Of a DNA stretch of 64,000 nt, positions 54,901-61,177 are shown piece after piece. The stretch's first letter is position 1. Every line of letters starts with the position of its first letter. The position numbers and the translations under genes are program-made. This DNA comes from Owenia fusiformis (taxonomy: Eukaryota > Annelida > Polychaeta > Sabellida > Oweniidae): the NCBI GenBank assembly GCA_903813345.2, contig CAIIXF020000008.1:37756867-37820866 (forward strand), in the 5' to 3' direction. The notes beneath the pieces were generated by a model. That model did not search any database and was not told the DNA's origin. It saw only the letters and a program-made list of their open reading frames with translations.

Positions 54901-57679
54901 ATGATTTACATCAGAAAAAGAGCAATACTCTATTGCGATAGTCATACTAATCTAGTATCGTGCCGTCTTATTCATTGGTTGTGTACACCTTTATTCAACG
55001 ACCGTGTCACCTTATAATGAAGATCTTATAATTATGTTCTTTTTACTCGGAAGCTTTGCCCTCAAAAAACTGATAAACCCTGGAGGCATTTTTGACAGGA
55101 CGATGTCTCTGGGGACCGATGGGGTGAATGGTGTCGTCGGCCATGCCTGGGCAAATTGGAATCTGACTCGGGAGGGAACGTTGCCCAACGACCTAAAGAA
55201 TAGAGGGGTAAATGGCATGATATCTTAGTCTAATACCGGCTGTCCTATGAATATAAAATCGAATAATAGATTTATTAATTAACATCGTCCACGGCTTACC
55301 ATCGAAAAAGTACAGCGTAATAGTCCCTGATCTGATTTTCCTAAGAGCTCTAGATAAGGAGATTGTTGTCCGGGTGTCAGCCACAAAAACCAACTACTGA
55401 TATGCTCTACACAATAAAGCTATGTTACATTTTCCGTTAACAGGGCCTTGACTTAGAAAATGAGGATTTGAGCAAAAATGTATTGACTTAACATGGAGCT
55501 ATGCACCATTGATTTCATATAGGGACATCATCATATTCCTAAGCCATCATAGATATTTATTTACCTAACATTTTTGTCATCCTGCACCTTATCACCTGAT
55601 CTAATCATCACCGAGTCATTCACATCCATATAAGTTTAATGCATTTTTTGATTTTAATCTAGTTCATTTAAATTATATACAATAGAAGCATTATTTAGTC
55701 TTAGCATACTGTAATTTACCCCATGGTTACAAGAATATGATTGAATATCATGTAAAGATATATTTGATATGTGGATCAAGATATCATATTTTAGCAAAAA
55801 ATCCCCAAACCATCGAATATCACATCTCGAAAAGTGATATTCGATGGTTTCAAAAGTGATATTCGATGGTTTCGATTTTTTCTCAAAAATATTTTAGATT
55901 TTTTTCTTCAAAATGTTTTTTTCTTCTAAAGATATTTTCAATTTTTTTTCAAAATTTTTTCTCGCTGGATAATAATTTCCCACGGATAACGGACAATCCT
56001 ATGGTTTTTCAAAAATATCAATTATATCCACTTATGGATATCAATATCTTCACTCATTCGCTGCGCTGACTCGTGAAGATATCAATATCCACTCATGAAT
56101 ATAAATGATATTTTTTCAAAACCATAGGATATTCCTATAATATATCTCCAGTCTGTGGCTGAATTTTATATATTCATAACCAGATTTAGAATTGGAAGAT
56201 GCCACAAAAACAAATTCTCAAAATTGACAATCAAAAATGAATCAAAATTGGTAACATCAAACGATCTTATTTTCTCGATCGTCATTTATTTTTAAGGTGG
56301 ATGACGTAAACGCCCTTCCCAACTACCACTACCGGGACGACGCTCTTCTCGTGTATGGAGCCATAGAGAAATATGTCAAGGCAGTCGTATCTGGTACATA
56401 TGACTCCCCAGAAAAAATCACCGGTGACTACGAGTTGCATAAATGGGTTTATGAATTGAAGACACCCCCCGTTGGTCCTGGGCTAAAAGTAGGTCATCAT
56501 GTTTTAAGAATCATGGATTGAAAGTAGGTCATCGTGTTTTAAGAATCGTGGATTGAAAGTAGATCATCGCGTTATAACAAACATGGATTGAAAGTAGGTC
56601 ATCATGTTTTAAGAATCATGGATTGACAGGAGGTCGTCGTATTTTAAGAATCATGGATTGGAAGTAGGTCATCGTATGTTTGCATGTTTGTTCATCAACG
56701 ACGCCATCTCATAATCCCCTTGATAACAACATCCGTCTTATTTTGTATTCTAGGCTATTCTTTTCATATGGTTTTATTTTCAGGGTTTGCCTGAAACCAT
56801 AGCGACAGTTGAGGACATCTCAAGTATAGTGACGCCATTGATCTTTCAAGCCAGCGTGCAACATGCAGCTGTTAACTTTAATCAATATGAAGAATATGGT
56901 TTCCCGCCAAACTACCCAGGATTTATGGATGGCAATCCCCCCAGAGATAAGGTACAGCAGGAGTCAAGCGTTCATGGGGAGTGCAATAACGATGACTTTG
57001 AAACAAGAAAAGAAGAAGCTCTAAAGGCCCCATGCAAAGTTTGAAAACATCGTCCAATTTGAAACGAAAAAGACATTGGTCTTCAATTTTCTAATATGTC
57101 ACCACCATAAGTGGTGACATTTTGTTATAGTCTCCAACTGTTTTGAAGACAGTGTTCGTTGGTGTGACATGTGGTGACATTGCTAATGCCTTGTTTTAAT
57201 TATTTCAGTGGGCACTATCGGAGAAAGATGTTGTAAGAGATCTTGCCACAAAAGAACAGACATATGATATAATGGCACTTACTACTATACTGAGTACAAT
57301 GGACACAAACCCTTTGGGAGAGTTTGAAGAACAATATGCGTACGATCATGTCACACTGCGGGCTCTTGAGAGGTATATATCAGTACATACGGTATTGCTT
57401 GATAATAGGCAAACGGTATAGGGGTGGGGGAGGGGGTATATAGTAACGGTAGCGGGAACATAAAAACGAAAATATCGTGAAAGCATGAATATTTAAGGAA
57501 ATAAATCAGAAATGCGAACGCTTAACTCAGAACCTTGCATCAGATTATATATTTATCTTTTCAGTTTCCGCAAGGATCTTGCAGAAATTGACAGAGTGAT
57601 ACTAGCGAAACAGGGGGCCAGAGGGGATGTTTATCCACATCTAAATCCAGCCAAAATACCTAATGCTATAAGTATTTAA
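42907..57679 (+). CDS. Animal lipoxygenase, tandem copy 2 (LOX-2), 15 exons, 657 aa
   Basis: CDS = 42907-42969, 46254-46438, 46819-47035, 47796-47843, 48156-48281, 49740-49837, 52270-52402, 53268-53363, 54301-54397, 54729-54846, 55054-55207, 56297-56488, 56784-56951, 57209-57372, 57565-57679. Every exon has the same length and phase as LOX-1. PLAT domain at residues 1 to about 115, then the catalytic domain. Ligands: H348/H353 (YHEAGVHL), H536/N540 (QHAAVNF), I657 (KIPNAISI). At the stereocontrol position it has Ala396 (codon GCC, 55058-55060) where LOX-1 has Gly, predicting S-type oxygenation. Five surplus partial copies of exon 9 precede the real one. No stop or frameshift in the main frame, so it is probably functional. 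Confidence 0.93.
43431..44234. mobile_element. Tc1/mariner-like non-autonomous element, interrupted by a hAT-like MITE
   Basis: Right end GTTGCCGTTTTATTTGACCACCCTG followed by TA; left end GGGGTGGTCAATTAATGGCA is its diverged counterpart. Arms share GTACATCAT, CATATTTCATGACCA and ACAGCACTTTAA. Left TA not preserved. Lies in LOX-2 intron 1. Confidence 0.6.
43762..44037. mobile_element. hAT-like MITE nested in the previous element
   Basis: Ends CTGGCGGAT and ATCCGCCCC with flanking ACCCCACA / GCCCCACA (8-bp duplication with one mismatch). GC-rich inside (GGGCCTGGGGGCCCGGGCCC, later GGGCCC and a 16-C run), unlike the host. Confidence 0.6.
44240..45835. other. LOX-2 intron 1 remainder, dispersed repeats only
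   Basis: Contains 44600-44840 (inverted relative of 38735-38960) and 45088-45345 (relative of 13423-13730). No gene recognised. Confidence 0.4.
45836..46150. repeat. Foldback of the CTTGAGTTCTTC family upstream of LOX-2 exon 2
   Basis: Arms TCAACTTGAGTTCTTCTGAG AAAATGAGGAT and their complement around a ~100-base centre. The same family lies 57 bases upstream of LOX-3 exon 2. Confidence 0.65.
46254..46438 (+). CDS. LOX-2 exon 2 (PLAT)
   Basis: [20 protein letters not shown] .. LNDW; acceptor TTTTTAG, donor GTAAAT. More diverged from LOX-1 and LOX-3 than they are from each other. Confidence 0.9.
46505..46608. mobile_element. 104-bp MITE with AGGCCCGTAGCCAG ends
   Basis: AGGCCCGTAGCCAG and CTGGCTACGGACCT at the ends; CATGAC-like sequence flanks both sides. 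Lies in LOX-2 intron 2. Confidence 0.55.
46819..47035 (+). CDS. LOX-2 exon 3
   Basis: [23 protein letters not shown].. [17 protein letters not shown]. Very close to LOX-3 exon 3. A GATAC microsatellite follows within about 70 bases. Confidence 0.9.
47096..47152. repeat. GATAC pentanucleotide microsatellite in LOX-2 intron 3
   Basis: AATACGATAAGATACGATAC .. GATATGATATGATACAATAA; same place relative to exon 3 as the ACAAT satellite of LOX-1. Confidence 0.8.
47796..47843 (+). CDS. LOX-2 exon 4 (48 nt)
   Basis: [16 protein letters not shown] between TTTAG and GTAATT; same length and phase as LOX-1 exon 4. Confidence 0.88.
48156..48281 (+). CDS. LOX-2 exon 5
   Basis: [23 protein letters not shown].. 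NFKRPY; donor GTGAGT. The first residue is F where LOX-1 has L. Confidence 0.9.
48307..48511. repeat. TAGTACAATACAGTA microsatellite-like array
   Basis: Pentamer-based units (ATATAGTACAATACAGTAAA ATA) in LOX-2 intron 5, directly left of a TA-flanked element. Confidence 0.8.
48514..49503. mobile_element. TA-flanked Tc1/mariner-like element, 990 bp
   Basis: Ends CAGGGCGTATCAAAAAAACG and GTTGCGTTTTTTATACGCACTG, flanked by TA (48512-48513, 49504-49505). Arms ~150 bases; internal ~200-bp direct duplication near the right end (49035-49400). On the + strand near 48925, TWTDEYIF may be a transposase relic; otherwise no coding sequence. Confidence 0.75.
49740..49837 (+). CDS. LOX-2 exon 6 ([11 protein letters not shown] motif)
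   Basis: [20 protein letters not shown] then [12 protein letters not shown]; acceptor TCCAAG, donor GTAGGT. Conserved with 15598-15695 while the flanking introns are not, which is how the exon was found. Confidence 0.88.
49946..50949. mobile_element. TA-flanked foldback element, 1.0 kb, ends CGAGGGGTGATC
   Basis: Ends CGAGGGGTGATCTAAAGGTC and its complement; TA on both sides. Arms of ~190 bases include GCCACCCGGAACGGTAT. At the matching place in LOX-1 intron 6 the sequence runs uninterrupted (CATTCAAGAATTTTT then GGCCAATATGTGGTATTT), so this insertion postdates the duplication. Confidence 0.75.
51185..52190. repeat. 1.0-kb foldback with nested palindromes in LOX-2 intron 6
   Basis: Outer arms GATAACAACCGTTACCTTTG CATTTTAGATGGCGG and complement (52025-52190). 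Inside: three 27-bp palindromes (51472-51568) and a palindrome at 51665-51815 with loop CACTCGTTCGCTTTGCTCTC. Confidence 0.65.
52270..52402 (+). CDS. LOX-2 exon 7
   Basis: [20 protein letters not shown] .. KCSEDRR; acceptor CTTCAG, donor GTAAGA. Confidence 0.92.
52575..52725. repeat. Near-perfect ~150-bp palindrome
   Basis: ATTATCCTATATGAGGTTCA GGATATTGGGATTATCCC .. and its complement around GGGCCGTAGGTCCCG. A half-copy is at 25610-25660. LOX-2 intron 7. Confidence 0.7.
53010..53073. repeat. AGCGGGCAGATATA palindromes
   Basis: GCGGGCAGATATACTATATC TGCCCGC followed by CTATATCTGCCCGCT around GGAGCGGG; short hairpins in LOX-2 intron 7. Confidence 0.55.
53268..53363 (+). CDS. LOX-2 exon 8
   Basis: [32 protein letters not shown]; acceptor TTTGAAG, donor GTGAGT. 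Confidence 0.9.
53756..54300 (+). repeat. Five surplus partial copies of LOX-2 exon 9 (~101-bp unit)
   Basis: Exon fragments start after CCAG at 53798, 53899, 53998, 54099 and 54200, ahead of the complete exon at 54301. Each encodes [20 protein letters not shown] then E-stop, because the duplication junction joins TTCAAC to intron sequence ATTGAATAA. Each keeps polypyrimidine tract and AG but has no donor and lacks both ligand His codons. Units are almost identical, suggesting recent growth. Confidence 0.93.
54301..54397 (+). CDS. LOX-2 exon 9, last and complete copy (first two iron-ligand His)
   Basis: [20 protein letters not shown] then [12 protein letters not shown](G), donor GTACTG. LOX-1 has HQ and LOX-2 has HE after the first ligand His. 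It is the only copy in the array that reaches the two His and has a donor. Confidence 0.92.
54729..54846 (+). CDS. LOX-2 exon 10
   Basis: [38 protein letters not shown]; acceptor ATTTCAG, donor GTGAGT. HHV in LOX-1 is FEV here, near the stereocontrol residue. Confidence 0.92.
55054..55207 (+). CDS. LOX-2 exon 11 (stereocontrol position, Ala)
   Basis: (N)[20 protein letters not shown] .. DLKNRG. The Ala codon GCC at 55058-55060 replaces the GGC of LOX-1; one base differs. Confidence 0.9.
55795..56135. repeat. Foldback with ATTCGCTGCGCTGACTCG loop in LOX-2 intron 11
   Basis: Small inverted pair CGAATATCAC.. / GTGATATTCG (55800-55875), then CAATCCTATGGTTTTTCAAA AATATCA .. with its complement near 56130. 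Same type as 51665-51815. Confidence 0.6.
56297..56488 (+). CDS. LOX-2 exon 12
   Basis: [20 protein letters not shown] .. GPGLK; donor GTAGGT at 56489 starts the diverged 35-bp repeat. Confidence 0.93.
56489..56672. repeat. Diverged ~35-bp tandem repeat at the LOX-2 exon 12 donor
   Basis: About six units GTAGGTCATCATGTTTTAAG AATCATGGATTGAAA, more diverged than in LOX-1. The first unit is the splice donor itself. Confidence 0.9.
56784..56951 (+). CDS. LOX-2 exon 13 (His and Asn ligands)
   Basis: [40 protein letters not shown] .. RDK; QHAAVNF is identical to the mammalian 5-LOX ligand motif. Donor GTACAG. Confidence 0.94.
57209..57372 (+). CDS. LOX-2 exon 14
   Basis: [40 protein letters not shown] .. 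RALE; acceptor ATTTCAG, donor GTATAT. Confidence 0.9.
57565..57679 (+). CDS. LOX-2 exon 15 (C-terminus, terminal Ile)
   Basis: [37 protein letters not shown]-stop, single copy, acceptor TTTTCAG. Unlike LOX-1, this terminal exon is not duplicated. Confidence 0.92.
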
Positions 57680-60092
57680 CTCTGGTCGTGGAACGTACAG
57701 GAACGCACATGTACAACCTCGCATCAGATCATGTGAACAATTGGCGCATTTAAGGACTTACATCACTTGTAAATATGACACTAAAGCATAAATTGATATA
57801 CACCCCACCAATGTATGAAAACGGGAAATCCCCTTTTCAAACAACTTGTTGAAGGCTGTCCATGATGGTTATGACAAATTGATTTTTGTCCATTTTCGAC
57901 CTTTTGTAATTTAGGATTTTAAAACTTAAGGAACGGGTGGATAGATATTTTATTAGATTATGTTCGAGCACTGGGTCTCTTGCAAACTTAACACAGATTA
58001 GCTATTAAAAATTATCACAAGCACGAGTTTAAATGCATTTTACAATAAATTTTATGAAATAGAAAAACAACAACTTCAAGGAGTAGCAAATCCCACTGAA
58101 CAATATGTAATTCGATAAAGAGTGGACATGAGGTATCAGAGATTACGAAAATAGTTTTGAATTTCGGCCATCTTATCTAAAAATAGTAGAGCTCATTTGT
58201 CCCTTGGCATCAACGTATAACATTTGGAATTTGAGTGATCAAAATATCGAAGCACAAATGCCAAAAGTAAAATACCAAAAACTGTAAAGAAACCCAGCAA
58301 GAAAGGCAAACTCTAGGTGTAAACATGTCATAAAACTGATCCTATATATCCCAAAATCATGATCTTACGAGAAAAGAAACAAAATCCAACATCCCCCTTC
58401 CACCCTCCAATCGAGAACCAATATCAGTCCAGGAACAGAACACCAACAGACATTTCAGTCATACTACATTACAAAGTTGAAAAGTTGATAGCCAATGCTC
58501 ATAACATCAACAATAGTTGTAGATACTAGTGCTCGTAAAAGATAAAGCATTTAGTCACAAATGATGTGGGATAGACGAAATCCAGTCTCGAAGTACATTA
58601 GGTAATTCGAAGGGTAAACATCAATTCGCAGAGACGTCAAAATCCATAAAAGTCACAATGGTCATCGGGAGAAAACTACGGCTGGTTTCGATCCCTATTT
58701 CTCAACCATTAATAATGCCATAGCCGGGATCTACAGATTTCTGCTATTACGAAAAATGGCGATCATTTTGAAATTTAGCCATCATCTTGAAGATGAGATA
58801 GTCATAGAATACCCTAATTTACATCGAATAAGAAAATATTTTTGTGACAATTAGTATAGGCCTATTCAAATTTTTGTTGGTACAAAATCTTGAATAGCAA
58901 GACGATAGATAAGATACGTTTATTGTTCTTTATAGTGGTTGGTTTACATAATGTAACCAAGACAACCTGAGCTTATCAACCACTTGAAATTTAAAGTTCT
59001 ACTCAAACCATTTCACTCGATTTAGAGACATTTATGCTAGCTTACCGTATTAAAGCCACACTATACGATGGTGCACCATCAACAATTCCAAAAATTCATT
59101 TTATCATCATGATATCGGGGATATAAAGTCAGCACCTGTCTGTTTTCAAGGCAAAACCCTGAAACCGGTTTCCTTTTCAGAGCAGAAATTTTACGTCACG
59201 TGACATGACGTGTGTGATTGGAACAATTTGCCGCGAAATACGAGTTTGTAGATAAAAATGAAACCCTGGCTTTCAAATTCGAGTTATTTACTCTTATGTT
59301 GAGCCAATTATTGCATGATTGAGGCTATTCTCATCAATTTTGAAAAGGGTATATTATTTATCACTTGCAATTGAGTGCGGAATCAGTCGAGCTGAAACGC
59401 TACTGAAAGCACGTAAGCTATACAACAGCAAACATTGCCAGTGTTTGGGGATTAAAACTTTTCGACTCGAATGTAATGCTGTAAGGCCAAGATATACAAA
59501 TATATTTCAATCAATTCTTTGAATATGTAATGAATAATATTGCAGTGCTCTTTCCTCGAGAATTTCTTTTTGTGAAGTTCAATCTATCAAAAATATTCAT
59601 TTGGCTATTGGAATGCGTGCGAATGTGAAACTAATATGTTTATTTCCACTTTGGTTCAGCCTTCGTAGTAGTTTGCAACAACAAATCTCACTTCAGCAAC
59701 CAGGACGTTTTAGGACATAACACAAAGCTACCAAGATGTAATTAAATTCACCAGTCCTGGTTGCTGAGGTGAGGAATATTCACTCGATTGGTGGAGCTAC
59801 TGGATATATTTACTCATGAGAATAGCTTTATTAAGCATAATAAGCAACCTCCCTCTTGGTGAAAATGATGAGAATAAAAATGTCCTCAGACGGAATTTCA
59901 ACCATTTTGTTATAAAGACGTAACGTCTTTATAACCAGGTGGGGACCAGTGATAGTGCAACATGCTGTCAATAAGTGCATTTTAAGAGGCATGCATTATA
60001 CTATAGCCTTATCGTTCAACACACTCTTGTTACAGTCAGTTGGATAATGAAGGCATATTGCCAATTCATAAGCCAATACATCTTAACGTTTA
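57680..60092. other. LOX-2 to LOX-3 intergenic region
   Basis: 3' UTR-like start shared with LOX-1 (TGTAAATATGACACTAAAGC). A candidate AATAAA is at 58044. Diverged HINE-like fragments at 58065-58230 and 58750-58800. Inverted pair CAGCAACCAGGAC / GTCCTGGTTGCTG at 59695 and 59755, and the hairpin GTTATAAAGACG..CGTCTTTATAAC at 59909-59935. The 67-codon frame at 59319 is not supported. Confidence 0.45.
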
Positions 60093-60947
60093 GGGAGCAT
60101 CTCAAAAGTTGAATGTTGGATTATTAACTGTATTTGCACAGTTAATCTGTGACCCCCCTCCCTCCCCCTCATAACTGTGTTTGGGAAATGTTGATTTTGT
60201 TGGTCATACTGTTAGAGTACCATAAAAAGTCTATTATATTCACATTAAGTTTAGTTTAACAATATACATAGACTTTTAATGATCTTTATTAGAGATCTTA
60301 GGTCAAGGTCGCAATGCTATTATATCTTGTAAACAAAACTGATCTGAATGACTCATTAACCCTTGACCTCAAGAACATTCTGAAACTAATAAACATTCAT
60401 TCGGATCTCTTCATTCGGATTGAATCATGTCACTAAAGATGTCAAATCAAGATGTAGTTCCATTAAGTCATCAATAACTGAACATCTCAAAGGAACTAAA
60501 TAAAGCAGAACATCAAAATCATTTAATAGGACACCCACTCTGGGAACATTTATAACACGAAATAATAAGATGTTAATAAAGTGTACAGTACATTTCAAAT
60601 AATTATAATGAAAATAGTAATACTTCAGTGAGTTGAATATATATAACGTAAAATAACTGTTGCTCGCTATGTGCTGGCTAAGAATGCAACTGACCCCAAT
60701 CTACGTTACTTAGGTCTGGGACCGCAGGCAACCACGTGATTCAGGATCCACCTACTTAATATTCATTATTCATAAATGGCAAACGATGCGGTCGTCCCAC
60801 AAAACACTGTATGATACATAAAAATATATATATCATAATTATAGTTATTCAATGTTGGTAACCTAGCTTTAAAGGTTATGAACCCCCTCCCTCCCTAACT
60901 GTGCAAATAGAATTAATTTTCTGACATTGATCTTTTGAAATGCTCCC
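60093..60947. mobile_element. PIF/Harbinger-like MITE in the LOX-3 upstream region
   Basis: Ends GGGAGCATCTCAAAAG and CTTTTGAAATGCTCCC, flanked by TTA on both sides (60090-60092, 60948-60950). The 3-bp TTA target suits PIF/Harbinger. LOX-1 has continuous sequence here (AACGTAAAATTGACTTGGC), showing the empty site. 855 bases, no transposase. Confidence 0.7.
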
Positions 60948-60969
60948 TTAGAGTGGAAAAATCTACTTG

Positions 60970-61114
60970 GCACACGTATTGTTAAACAGCGTACTATAAA
61001 ATGTATTGCAAATCGCTCTACGTGAAAAGTATTTGAAAAGAAATCTATAATAGAAACTGTTTGATTTGAAATAAGCAGAAATAAAGGCAAACGAAACTTT
61101 TCGAAATAAGAAAG
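60970..61114 (+). promoter_or_regulatory. LOX-3 proximal promoter block, TATAAAA at 60995-61001
   Basis: GTACTATAAAATGTATTGCA then AATCGCTCTACGTGAAAAG, as in the other two copies; TATA to ATG is 120 bases. A mobile element (60093-60947) ends 47 bases upstream of this TATA. Confidence 0.55.
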
Positions 61115-61177
61115 ATGGCTGAGTATACAGTACATGTGAAGACTGGAAATAAGAGAGGAGCGGGGACAGATGGAAAT
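61115..61177 (+). CDS. LOX-3 exon 1
   Basis: 63 nt ending GGAAAT before donor GTAAGA. Confidence 0.9.
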
